Of a DNA stretch of 64,000 nt, positions 1-25,961 are shown piece by piece. The notes beneath the pieces were generated by a model. That model had not been told where the DNA came from. It saw only the letters and a list, made by a program, of their open reading frames with translations, and did not search any database. Each line of letters opens with the position of its first letter. The stretch's first letter is position 1. Source of the stretch: Hormiphora californensis (taxonomy: Eukaryota; Ctenophora; Tentaculata; Cydippida; Pleurobrachiidae); contig CM035351.1 in assembly GCA_020137815.1 (NCBI GenBank), positions 3,435,409 through 3,499,408 on the forward strand. The letters run 5' to 3'. Both the position numbers and the translations under genes were made by a program.

Positions 1-183
1 GGGAATCGAGAGATAATCGGGACCATTGTCGAGGTTCTACTGTGTAGTGTGTACTAAATTGTAAAACCATTATGTTTCATCAAAAAGGGTTTGGGAAATA
101 TATATCAGCTACTAAGACGTGTAATATGTATAAAACAACAATAATTTACTAAAGATACCTCGCAGAGAGAGAGAGAGAGAGTT

Positions 184-2972
184 CTAGAGTTTGTTGGCAG
201 GTAGAACCTTGCCGGTACACTCACCGAACCCGACTCGGTATCCCATACCTTGTGCGTATCCAGTAATAATGACATCATCCCCGTCCTGAAAAAAATGGTG
301 TTAGTTTATTAAATCATCATGAAATGGGTCGGTGTGTAAATTAATTACTGTTCTGGTTCATGGATGAATGTGTGCAGGAATATGAATCAGGGAGCGCTAA
401 GATTAGCGCGTGCGCGGCTTTTTAGAATGCTAACACTTTACAAAAACACAATTCGCGCGCGACGAACACGTACGAACAATCAAGCTTCAGTGCCTCTCGC
501 AGCATGAGATTTTCATCACACACTGTGAGATATGTACATTTGCCAACATAAAAGATGTGTGAGTTGTGTGACCCACTAACCTTGAGGAACTTCCTGATTT
601 CTCCAGACTCCCCCAGTTTCACTTCTCGGGTTCCCTTCCAGCACAGCTCGAGCATGCACCCCAGTTCGTTGTCTTCTTTCCCAGAGATAGTACCAGACCC
701 CAGTAGATCGCCTGGTTGCATGTTGCAGCCAGTAACGCTGTGGTGAACAAGTTGCTGGCGAGGGGACCAGTACATGTACTTGAAGTTACTTCGTGATACG
801 GTCTGAGGGAAGGGAGAGTTAAAGGATTTGGTAATGATTCACATTCTGCAACTCCTATGGACTCGTGACATGTGATACAATACAATGTATACATAGTAGG
901 AGATAATACATGTAATGCAGATGAAACCTGAAATAAAAACAAAGCATTAAAAAAGGGGGAGCCCTCACCTCAGCCTTGCTCATTTCCTCTCCCTTGATGG
1001 CAACAAACAGGTTGATATCGTACTGGTAACTGTCATTCTCCTTCAGATAGGGTAGGGGCTCAGGGTCCACCTTGGGCTCGTGTGGCAGGATGAAGGGAGC
1101 CAGGGCGTCCATGGTAACCACCCAGGGAGAGATGGTGGTTCCTAGATTCTTAGCGTTGAAGGGCCCGAGGGGGACGTACTCCCACTTTTGGATGTCACGA
1201 GCTGAGAGAGAAATGTGTTGTTTCCCTTGTTATGTTCCTTTACATTTGTAAAAGAGGTTTTCGCCTGTTTCCCGGGAAACAGGGTCACCGGTCAAGCAAG
1301 TCAATGTTTCCCCAATACAAAAAGGGGGTTATCATTGACTCCCTAAAACTGTTCAATAAATCAGACAACAACACTCACCACTCCAATCGTTCATGAGCAC
1401 CAGTCCAAATATCTGATCAGCTGCCTGAGGGATGTGGAAACAAGTTAGAGTCAAGTTATGCCCTTCTGAGCTGAGCTTTATTGGAGTTACACAAATCAAA
1501 ATTTGAAGATAAATCTTCTCAAATTATCTTTCTCGCTACTTACATCCTTCATCTCGATTGGTTCTCCCATTTCGTTTCCAGGTCCCACGAAGAAACCCAT
1601 CTCAAGCTCAAAGTCGAACAACTTGCACGGAGCAAACACGGGGGTCGTGGCCGCTGGGGGATAAAATAGGGTCAAGTTTCATGTGTAATGTGTAAAACCG
1701 GGTCAAATTCCAACTTTCATGTGTAAATTAGACAGCAGCCCTGTCAAAGAATACAAATTCTTCTTTTGAGTTGCCTGTTATTAATAGAAGGGAGTTAATA
1801 AACTCACTGGGAGAGGGGAGGATTTGTCCAAGAGGTCTCTTAATTGGTGTTCCACTGAGAACTACAGAGGAAGATCTGCCATGGTATCCAACAGGGAGAT
1901 GCAGCCTGATGGGTGGAGGGGGGTAATAACCGGACTAATCGAATGTGGATCTCCTGTCCTAGATTTAATACTCAAGCCAGATAAGACGATATACAGCACC
2001 CAATGCATCAGACAGTAGACACTGATACACAATCAGCTAATTACCAGTTAGGCTGAAGAGCGTTGTCCTTTCCCCTGAACATTGTACCAACGTTTGTAGC
2101 GTGATTTCGGGAGGAATAGAAATCCGTGTAGTCACCTGAAATAAAATGATCAGCTCTGAGACTAAATATAACGACATTAGCTTCCTAAAAAGATAGACCC
2201 CAGGGGAATTGTAAATGGGATCGACATTTTCTGAGAACAAGTAGAGTCCGACCCAGCACCCCAAAGGTACACCATTGTCTCCACTCTCCACGCACTTACC
2301 AATTCGTGCAGGAAGGTGCATGGTTACATCTGTAGAGGGGATGAGGGCAGATGCCCTGAGCCCTGAATTGTCCCTTAGAGACGCGTCATCCTTTCCCAGA
2401 ATCTTCTGGAGCGTCTTTCTGAACTCGGTCCATACAGGCCTTCCTGCTCCCATGAGGGCATTTAGGGTGGTCTGGGAGAGGCAGGGGTTATCCTAGGAGG
2501 CTAGAATGGGAGTTATTGGCAATAATGATTGAGAGAGGGCCGGGTTACATCTTGTGAAGTTGCATCACACACATACTGCAAGTTGATCACGATTGTGTTT
2601 TCTTACCTGTCCTTCAATACAGGTAGCCCGGATCTCAGGACTAAACAGGTGTTTTACAGCGCTAACATCCAGAACAAAGTCCCCAATAGCAACACCGATA
2701 CGATGTGAGGGCTGGGTGAGATAGGGATATATGGGTTACAAAACACAAATTACCGTTGTTTTAGTCCTTCCCGCTACTTACTAGGGGTTTACTTATCACT
2801 ATTATAGAAGTGGGTGAGATAGAAACCACTGTAAACAGGGCCAACTTGCTATAAAATAGTACCTTCCAATTAAGTTCTACAATACACTTACATCATTCTC
2901 GGTAGAGAAGATTCCATAGGGGAGGTTCTGGTAGGAGAAGTCACTCTCCTCGTTGACATCAATAAAGGACAT
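184..2972 (-). CDS. FAH: Fumarylacetoacetase, 10 exons
   Basis: Last enzyme of tyrosine degradation: hydrolyses fumarylacetoacetate to fumarate and acetoacetate in the cytosol. Exons read on the minus strand: 2892-2972, 2607-2711, 2300-2492, 2045-2135, 1808-1905, 1544-1653, 1379-1424, 969-1201, 581-802, 184-285. They sum to 1281 nt, giving 426 aa, close to the roughly 419 aa usual for animal FAH. Family stretches are clear: LPVGYHGR in exon 5, [13 protein letters not shown] in exon 6, [19 protein letters not shown] across exons 7-8, [18 protein letters not shown] and [11 protein letters not shown] in exon 9. Every junction has a GT donor and AG acceptor and the phases agree. The start is the first ATG of an 81-nt exon giving [12 protein letters not shown]. 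The gene lies 371 bp downstream of GSTZ1 in the same orientation, so the two could share a promoter. Confidence 0.95.
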
Positions 2973-3342
2973 GGTGCTACAACACAGCACGGGTAAAATA
3001 ACACTCAGAAACGGGTTCATCTAGATACTAATTTCAGTCAGACAGGTGTCACTAATGTACTTGTAATGTAGGCTTCTTGTTGTGGTAAAGTGGTCTAAAA
3101 GGGATCATAATGATGGGCCTTGGGCATGGCAGTGTGAAGGCCGTGTGGGAGAGATAGAGAATGAGGGAGGGGGTTGGACAGAAGAAGTAAATATTATTTT
3201 AGTAAGAATATGGTTCAGCAATTAAACAACATAGTCTAAACAGTTCCAAACATTAAACATGATCTTTAATGACCTCTCGTCCCGACGGTATTATGATTTG
3301 TGACATATCAACATTATGTGTATATAAAAAGAGTGTCTGCTA

Positions 3343-5162
3343 CTAAGATGATGTGTCCCGTAGCTCATCGGGTGTGTCCGGTTGCCGGGAGTAATGGGCA
3401 GCCCTGAACTCTGGTAACCCCTCCAAAGCACCAACCACACGTGTAATGGTAGGCATGACAGACATGTCAACTTTGAAACGTGTTGCGTTGTACACTTGGG
3501 GTATCAGGCAGAGGTCCGCAATGGTAACGGTATCTCCAACACAGTACTTTCCTGATGTTTCTTTTAGGATCTCTTCTACTGCCAGAAGACCTGGAAAAGA
3601 GTATAATTTAGTCGAGGTAACACCGGGGAGATTAACGTAATTGACAAAGACTTGTTATGGGACAATGAGATCAAGGTAGGAAAGTAGAGATACACTTAGG
3701 AACTAACACCGGGCGGACGGAGGTGAACTGACCCTTGTTAATAGCGTCGTGGCCCCACTTCATCTTTCGTTCAGCTCCCACCGCTTGAAGGACGGATAAG
3801 TTTTGGACAGGTTGTATTCCACTATTGATAATCTCTGATATTTGCCTAACTGGGAGAAAACAAGGATCAGAATCGAATAATTTGGAAATTTACATGATAA
3901 TCGATCACCCATTAGTCCCTCTACATCGTTCAACAACAATGTGATTGATCTGCTTCCTACCAGTTAGGTAGATCAATACACAACATCTCCACAACCAGAG
4001 TACAAGACCTCCTCCATTCTTCTAGCAGTGGGGGCTGAACGTAATATGAAATGGACCAAGATGATATTAACAGAGACGGGCACCTCTGAGAAGAAGACGT
4101 GAACTGACCCTTTGTTATAGCATCTTGAGCCAACTTCATCTTGCGTTCAGGCCCCACTGCTTGAAGAATGGAAGAGCTTCGGCTCTGAAGTGGTTGTATG
4201 CCACTATTGATAATTTCTGCTATCTGCCTAACTGAGAAAAACCCCACATCAACCAAATGTAGAGAGAAAAAATGTAGCTCAGAGAAAAAACATCCTTGAC
4301 AGGAGTACGGGATCGTGCCTTATTACCTCGTGCTTTGACCTGTGCGGGGGTGGGGGGCTTACCAAAAGCCACCTAACCGGCGGGAGGGGCTAGACCTAAT
4401 TACCTCGTGCTCTGAGGGCCGGATCGCCGGGAAGGAGAGGGTTTGGTTGGGGTCTGGTCTCCTCCAGGTACTCAATTATTGGTATTGATTGTGTTAAACT
4501 CAATCCATCTATCAGTAACGTAGGCACCTAGAGGATGCATTGCATATAACTTATATTGACAACCAAACAGAAAGAGAAACTCTGTATAAAGCTGTGTACT
4601 ATTGGACCGTCTATAATAGGGCCCAATGGTATCCAAAGGCCCCATGCCAGTATGGGGAGTGTCTGAATCCATTAACTACTAAGTTACCTGTTCCATGCCG
4701 TTGAGAGATTTATACTCGTCACTGTGTTGCTCCCCTCCATTGTTTAGCAGGTGAACAGCTTTCTATGGAGAGAGATGTTTTGCAATGTCTAATCAAACTG
4801 ACATCCAAACACGTGACCATCACTACAACTCAACTCGAACGACTACCCTTTTTAATTTATCATCAACACACTGGAGACAACACAGACATGCACTACAACA
4901 ATCCAATTTGTAAACAGTTTCAATGGTACAACACGCCCAAAAAAACTTGGAAAGGTCCTGAACATAACCCTAGGGCCTAGATACAATTTAGAAATGTGGA
5001 CTCTGCACTAGGGCATGACCCTGTTTAGAAGTGTTGACTAACCTGATCATATTTGATCTGTTTCAGTTCAAGTGCTATCCTGACCCTCCAGCTGCAGGAG
5101 CTCCTGAAGTAGCTGAATAGCAGGGGAGCCTTGGTCATCCTCTCCGCTACAGCTGGTGACAT
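3343..5162 (-). CDS. GSTZ1: Maleylacetoacetate isomerase / glutathione S-transferase zeta, with an alternative exon pair
   Basis: Glutathione-dependent cis-trans isomerisation of maleylacetoacetate to fumarylacetoacetate, the step before FAH. Exons on the minus strand: 5043-5162, 4688-4762, 4404-4527, then either 4109-4231 or 3733-3849, then 3343-3590. With the downstream alternative the coding length is 684 nt (227 aa); animal zeta GSTs are about 216 aa. Exon 1 carries the zeta signature [11 protein letters not shown], whose Ser/Cys contact glutathione. Exon 3 reads VPTLLIDG...[11 protein letters not shown], the thioredoxin-like half. The last exon has [21 protein letters not shown] and ends [17 protein letters not shown], as in the family. 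The two middle exons are diverged copies of one another (see separate entries and finding). Confident identification. Confidence 0.94.
3733..3849 (-). CDS. GSTZ1: GSTZ1 middle exon, copy A
   Basis: A 117-nt (39-codon) symmetric exon coding for [20 protein letters not shown] and then [20 protein letters not shown]. It matches the helical region of zeta GSTs that follows the thioredoxin-like half. The acceptor is cag before TTAGGC and the donor is GG/GTCAGT. The same acceptor and donor contexts occur in copy B 260 bp upstream in transcription. Confidence 0.85.
4109..4231 (-). CDS. GSTZ1: GSTZ1 middle exon, copy B (alternative)
   Basis: A 123-nt (41-codon) symmetric exon homologous to copy A: same beginning ([13 protein letters not shown]), then [20 protein letters not shown] and AQDAITKG. 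It has two extra residues and several substitutions but no stop, and identical splice contexts and phase. An open, diverged duplicate with conserved splice sites is what mutually exclusive exons look like. Use of both together would keep frame but would duplicate a helix. Confidence 0.8.
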
Positions 5163-5639
5163 ATTATAGGGCGAGTGAGACACAACAAGAGAGAGAGAAA
5201 TGTGAAAAAGTTCTTCCTGGTGTGGATTCCCGCGGCGTTGTTAAAGGGTGTAGGGTTATAATAACAAGAGGAGATTCCATTACACAAACAAAAAACATTT
5301 GTCGATTTGATGCAAAAATAACAAAAAGTGGTTTTTTAAATAAAACTACAACAACTAACTTTTAATTAGAAAAACATCACTCATACGGAATACTACAGCT
5401 AGTATTTAACAGAAACATCTCAAACATGATAAGAAACATAATAAAAAACGAGTCCGGGAGGAAAAGTGATGGAGCCAGAACGGAATATTTGGGCATGTGA
5501 CTGTGGCCAAAGCCCACATTATAACACGGGTTTGGCTTGAAACTCTTGAGTGCGAATACCCCATAATTATTGTCGACAATATTTAGTAGAATAAAAGGCC
5601 ACCAAACACGGCTGTATTCATGCATGGGGAGGGCGGTGT

Positions 5640-6199
5640 TTATGAGGATCGAATAGCTTTCTTTAACCATGTAATATTTTCAGGATTCCTTGCAAACTCC
5701 TTCAGCCCCGCAATAAACGGATTTCCAACTTTGTTCTGGATTCTCCTCGCTAAATCTTCTTTCTGATCTTTATCCAGTTCGTTATAACACTGTGCGAGGG
5801 GTTTATAATTGGGTACAGCTACAGCTCCTGCCGCGGTACCAAGAGCAGAGCCGGCAACCGCTCCCATACGACCCCCGAACACGGCCCCTACGAGAGCACC
5901 GAGGGCCACGGCCCCAACTTGTACCATGGTGCTGTTGGCACTTTCCGCAGCCTCCTCGTCATATTCAGCTAGCAGGTCAATCACCTGGCGACAATAGTCC
6001 GCTGCTAGCAGTGCCATGATATCTAGCATTGGAAGTTGTTAGTACTTAGTTGAGTTGTTAGTACTACTTATTTGATGGAAAAGGGATGTATACAAAACAA
6101 AGAATTTTGAATTGGATAAACCACTGGAAAATAAAATGTATGGGAAATAAAACAGCGTAGGGCGGCCACATACTCACCATACTGATCAAATCGCAACAT
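5640..6199 (-). CDS. C19orf12-like small membrane protein
   Basis: Two exons, 6178-6199 and 5640-6022 (405 nt, 134 aa). The 22-nt first exon joins in frame to give MLRFDQYDIMALLAADYC, similar to the DIMxLL start of the C19orf12 family. A glycine/alanine-rich hydrophobic hairpin follows (ALGALVGAVFGGRMGAVAGS), then NYKPLAQCYNELDKDQKEDL, which corresponds to the family's KPV..IL.EL region. Known members associate with mitochondria, ER and their contacts; in humans the gene is linked to iron accumulation in brain. The assignment rests on overall architecture and short motifs. It sits 278 bp downstream of ZMAT5 and 478 bp upstream of GSTZ1, all on one strand. Confidence 0.7.
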
Positions 6200-6476
6200 G
6201 ACTAAATTTAGCAGAATCTTGATTAACTTTCACAGACAGATCGGATCAGATGAATTGATCAACAATTCAGAATGAGGATTAATTAGTAAACATAAAACAC
6301 TTACTAACACCTAGTAATTTTTATACGCTTTTGACAAGTTATCAGAGTGCAATCAGAGTGCAATTAAATCAGCATGTGCCCACCCAAAGAATTTTATTTG
6401 ATGTCAAATATCACAACATGTACAACTCCGACATACTTCATGGTTTTCACTCGGGCAGTTATAACAACAGCCCATT

Positions 6477-7822
6477 TCAACCCCAATCGAGGGGAGGATA
6501 AAGCGATGGAGAGGGAAACGGGTTTGGTTGCATAGATGGAGGCAGGATTTCATTTCTTCTTTTGGGAGCTTTCCCGCTTTTCTTCTTTATCTTGTTATTT
6601 CTCTTATCAGCAAGCCTCACCAGCCAAGCTTCAGCTGAGCGCCCTTCCAATTCTATTCGTCGCTGTGTTTGCACTGAAAACATTGCCATAAATGAAACTG
6701 AAATAAAGCCACAACTTTAATTTCTAAACACAAGAGAAAGATCAGTTGCAGTCCAAGTGTTTAACCTACGTTGGTAGATGTATCGATCGTTGAAGTGGGA
6801 ATAACGGCAGGCAGATCCAAACTCGCATTTCCCTAATTTTTCAAACTTTTTACAGATCTCCACCTGAAACAAAACATTGCTGTTAACAGAGAGGACGATA
6901 CAAAAACAAAAACGCAGTTCAAAGTAAGAACAAAAACACAGTTCAAAGTTGGAACAAATGCACATTCTACAATCACACATTATAACACACATATCATATC
7001 GACTCAGTTCTCTGCTCAGTTGTTGTATTTCCATTCTCATCAGTTCTAGTTGTGGTGACAGTCCGTGTTCGACCCTCAACCCGCTCTCTCCGCTCCTCGG
7101 TCACCTTACTCCCATTGATCCATCTCTGGGAGTAAGATGTGCTCTCCCTAGTTACCCCTCCTCCCCCTCCATACTGGGGTACTTGGGGTCGTGTTAGCAC
7201 CCCCAGATCTCCCCGTATATCTACCTCCTCATCCCTCACTCCCCCTGACACTCCTCCGCCACCAGTCTTGTTCCGCTCCTTAATGTGTCGCGAGTCGAGA
7301 AGGAAGTAAGCTCGAGGATTTTGTAACTTGGCGGATTGGTCGGCTGGATGCTGCGATCTACTCGGACCAGTCGGTTGCATACCATCGAACATCCGGAAGA
7401 GATCTTCAAACTCCTTCATAAATGGATCACCTCTATTTCCGAAAAACCCTCCCCTCCTTTCATCCCCATCATCATCGTTAAATGGCCAAGGCATGGGCTA
7501 CATAAATAACAGCAAATGTTATTCTAGCTTTATTATAGGGAGTTCGATTCAAACAAGAACAGCATATTAGAGAATTTGTATAACTGAGGCAAAATTAAAA
7601 TGGTATACAACAAAGAAGCTAGCTAATTAAAGTTCCGAAATATAGTTTTGAGTAGCTTACATTTTCAGGGAGGCTATCATAAAGTTCCAAGGGATCTGTA
7701 CAAGATGCGTAGTATTGCTTATGGGCCAATTGGTGCCCAAAACTCTTGAGGTGCTTCTCTCGACTGACTCTGTTATCCGGGAAACCCTTTTTGCAGTAAT
7801 CGCAGTAGTAGCACTTACCCAT
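6477..7822 (-). CDS. ZMAT5: U11/U12 snRNP 20 kDa-like protein (ZMAT5)
   Basis: Minor-spliceosome component. Three exons: 7661-7822, 6770-6863, 6477-6673 (453 nt, 150 aa; human about 170). Exon 1 is a matrin/U1-type zinc finger: MGKCYYCDYCKKGF with C-x2-C and the two histidines in KHLKSFGH. Exon 2 is a CCCH finger: CKKFEKLGKCEFGSACRYSH. Exon 3 is the basic carboxyl tail with AEAWL, ending PPLDWG; the vertebrate protein also ends in a W-G dipeptide. Phases agree across both introns. The 797-bp first intron contains the HAX1-like ORF on the same strand. Confidence 0.9.
6994..7494 (-). CDS. HAX1-like protein, nested in the ZMAT5 intron
   Basis: Uninterrupted 166-codon ORF. It begins MPWPFNDDDGDERRGGFFGN with an acidic/aromatic amino end and DPFMKEFEDLFRMF. 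The carboxyl half reads SYSQRWINGSKVTEERRERV and then RTRTVTTTRTDENGNTTTEQ, closely resembling the HAX1 tail (SISVTKI..DG.VEERRTV.D..GR.ETTVTR). HAX1 is a mitochondrial anti-apoptotic adaptor. The ORF ends 130 bp before ZMAT5 exon 2 and starts 166 bp after ZMAT5 exon 1, so it must have its own promoter and polyadenylation site or arise from alternative processing. The main doubt is whether a 5' exon is missing. Confidence 0.75.
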   Translation of the reverse strand: MPWPFNDDDGDERRGGFFGNRGDPFMKEFEDLFRMFDGMQPTGPSRSQHPADQSAKLQNPRAYFLLDSRHIKERNKTGGGGVSGGVRDEEVDIRGDLGVLTRPQVPQYGGGGGVTRESTSYSQRWINGSKVTEERRERVEGRTRTVTTTRTDENGNTTTEQRTESI

Positions 7823-8885
7823 TCAGCTGTGTCAAATCTTAAACCATATGAGACTGAATGAGAACGATTAAACACAGTTTTCGCCTTTCGGCAATTTGAA
7901 AGCCAATTTTGATCACATTCAGAACATTTTATGAGTTTAAACTTCAGTTAAGTAACTGAGAATGTGTAAACTGTTATTAAAATCGTGGTTTTCATCTTTT
8001 TTGGGATAAATAAGCTGAAAATATAGGACAAAATTTGGCAAACGTTGCTGGCCCCCGATAGGGCGGGATAAGGCAGGGCGGGATAAGGCAGCGCTTTTCA
8101 AGGACAAAATTCGGGAATTTAAGTTTTTCTGGAACGGCGAGAAAAATTTTTTAAAAATGCCCTGGCCAGAATCTGATATAACTTCAACGCTGCCCGACCG
8201 AATTTTATGGAACGCGCATAAAATAAGTTAAATAGCGACGCATATTAGCGGCGCGCGATGTTTACAATGCATTGCAATTTTGACAAAGCAAAAAAGTGTT
8301 GTTCTTTTCTCTTTTTCGACTTTCTGTTTCATTTCTGTCTTATTTTCCTTGCCCGTTCACCGTTGCACTGAAAATCCTGGATTTGTACCCAAAAAAATGT
8401 GGCGATGCCACGGTGGCATGCTAAAAACGGGAATTATCACTGCGACATTTCCGTTTATCTTGTTTTTGACTTGCTGTAAATTGTCAGGCAGTTGGCTGTT
8501 GGCACTGACAGTAAACTGTGTAACACTAACATCCCGCACGCTGCTTCGGCCCAGTGCGGAGGGGCGCCGTTACGATCTGGGTGTTTGCCGTTTGGTGGCC
8601 CGTTTACAGGTGCGTGCTTCCAAAAAAGTTGATTCACTAAAATGGCTCTAACCTGTAACCACTCAACCGTTTTGGCTAATTCAAAGTTTATCTGGTAGTA
8701 AATTTCAAGGCCTAACCCCAACCCAAATCCCAACCCTAACCCTAACCTTACTTTAGCCCTAACCCTTAAAAACCGTTTGTCAGCACTCACCAAACACCCA
8801 GATTTTAACGCTGGCCAGTGCGGAGAGGGCAAACTTTTGCATTATTTCTTAACTATATGAGTCAATTGAATTGATTTGAATTGTG
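7823..8885. other. Intergenic: short repeats, inverted repeat, telomere-like stretch
   Basis: No gene supported. Holds the upstream side of ZMAT5, a tandem ggcgggataaggca pair near 8,060-8,095, and an imperfect inverted repeat (around 8,565-8,600 against 8,790-8,825, core aTCTGGGTGTTTG). Between the arms lies a degenerate CCCTAA array (8,711-8,768). ORFs here lack any recognisable motif. Confidence 0.5.
8711..8768 (+). repeat. Degenerate interstitial telomere-like repeat
   Basis: Several CCCTAA/CCCAAA-type hexamers in a row, including a clean run aaccctaaccctaacctta. The motif is the complement of the metazoan telomere repeat TTAGGG. It is short and imperfect, so it could be a chance or element-derived array. 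Confidence 0.6.
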
Positions 8886-24314
<15,429 letters not shown>

Positions 24315-24907
24315 CCAGATTCCTCCCCCGTTTCAGGCGAAAGGATGAGTTACCCAGTGACATATAAAAATGTACATAATACTGGGATTGAACTTAGAAC
24401 GACCCGACATAATCACATATAGCACAGAAAGATACAGTTTTAATTTTTTTGTTCGCATAATACATATTATCATTTGTTCTATCTCTCTCTCTTAAAAGTA
24501 AAACCATCACGAACAGTACAAAACCAATCACATACAGCCAAAGATTTTAAGGGTAATTCTTCTTTTTTTTAAACTCCTTTTTATTTGGTATACATTGGGG
24601 CAGAGTATTATTACTTACTACTTAGTAACTACAAATAATATGGGTTAGCTCTGGATTATGAGATTATAAGGAAAGTTTTGATTTATTTTGTGGTCAGAGG
24701 AAGTTTTACAGATGTTAATTCTAATAGTTATTCAAATAACAGTTGTGTTAAACATAGTCGTGGCCTAAATGTAACAGAGGGATACTGCAGCGTGATTTGT
24801 AACTTGAGAGTTAATAATTGTAGAAACATTTTGTTCAAATAAATACAATTCTCTAGTTTTCAATTAATTTTCACGAAGTTGTGGAATGTGGACCCCACTA
24901 TACATAC

Positions 24908-24927
24908 CCCCCCCCCCCCCCCCCCCC
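24908..24927 (+). repeat. Poly(C) tract
   Basis: About 20 consecutive C in non-coding sequence downstream of ADAM10. No gene is supported between about 24.4 and 25.5 kb. Confidence 0.9.
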
Positions 24928-25563
24928 ATATTCCACATTCAACTTAGGCCTCATGAGGAGTTGTTGCTAAACAACTGGGGGATGGTTCGGAGCGATTTTA
25001 CTTAAGTTGTAAGCGGCGATGTTTATTATTTTAAACTGCGTCATGCGCCGCGCGCTGAAATTCAACATTTAATTCGCGCGCGTGCATGCATTCTCAAAAT
25101 TTCAAAAGAATTTTTCCAAGTTAAAAACCTGAAAAAGTGTTTTTTGCCAGGTTATCGCGTTTTGATATGGTGTTGAAGCGTGTTTTCGTACTGTAGCACA
25201 TCCCCAGACACAATTATACACAATTATAGCCGATATGCGATGCCAAATGGCTCGTTAAGTTCTCACAAAGGCGCCAAAACCTTAGGTAACTGCTGAAGCT
25301 CTCAGCCTTGTAGGATATATATATGACTTATTTGTATATGTCTATAGTGTGAGAGCGGGAAGAGTCACTTATTGACTATGATATATATGTTGAAGTTCAT
25401 TTTCATTTTCAAGTGAAAAAACGTTTTTGATGAGTCATGTGCCATGGCTAAGCTGTAAGCATTAGAATTTAGAGATTAGACGCACCATAATTCTGTTATG
25501 AAAGAAAGGGAACGCAGAATTTATTTCGAAATTCGAAGGGACAGTGGTATTTTATCTATTAAA

Positions 25564-25919
25564 ATGGCTAATTTTTCTTCATCTGTCTTCGAAAATCTGA
25601 GAAGTGAGAATCATCCTTGTTGTTCAAACCGTGTCTGTCATGATACTGAAGAGGTTCAAATCCCGGCGTAGGTCGCAGCAGATCAGTCACCAGGCTGTGA
25701 ATTAGTAGGGAATTTCTTGTCAAGAAAGTGAGAGCTTCGGAAGTGCTGCAGAGAAATCTGTACCGAAATCAACAACTCATTTCTAGACTGGACACTATCG
25801 GTATCCAGGGAGTTCCGAGTTATTTACAAAATTTACGGGACGTCTACACTTTAGAGATATTTTCCAGTCAATCAAATATTCTTCTTGACGTACATGGTTG
25901 CATTAGTGGCTGGAGCCTG
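25564..25919 (+). CDS. 5' part of an unrecognised gene, cut by the scaffold gap
   Basis: Two exons join in phase: 25564-25667 (ATG, MANFSSSVFENLRSENHPCC...) with donor GC/GTAGGT, and 25709-25919 after acceptor gtag/GGAATT, ending GCISGWSL with donor CTG/GTGAGT. The join reads IPAEFLVKKVRASEVLQRNL, then LDTIGIQGVPSYLQNLRDVY. The composition looks like a real soluble protein, but I do not recognise a family. The intron is very short (41 nt). Any further exons would lie beyond the inverted-repeat element and the N gap. Confidence 0.4.
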
Positions 25920-25961
25920 GTGAGTGTTGAAGGTTTCACTCACGAGCACTCACGCATGTAG

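Noticed and set aside
1824-2018. Plus-strand ORFs across FAH exons (also 2,275-2,496 and 3,446-3,640)
   Set aside because: Antisense shadows of conserved minus-strand exons of FAH and GSTZ1.
8280-8651. 123-codon plus-strand ORF with hydrophobic start
   Set aside because: No motif, no splice continuation to ADAM10, and it overlaps the inverted-repeat/telomere-like segment.
25650-25690. gaggttcaaatcccggcg as a tRNA T-loop
   Set aside because: The flanking bases do not form the T stem and no acceptor, D or anticodon arms can be drawn.
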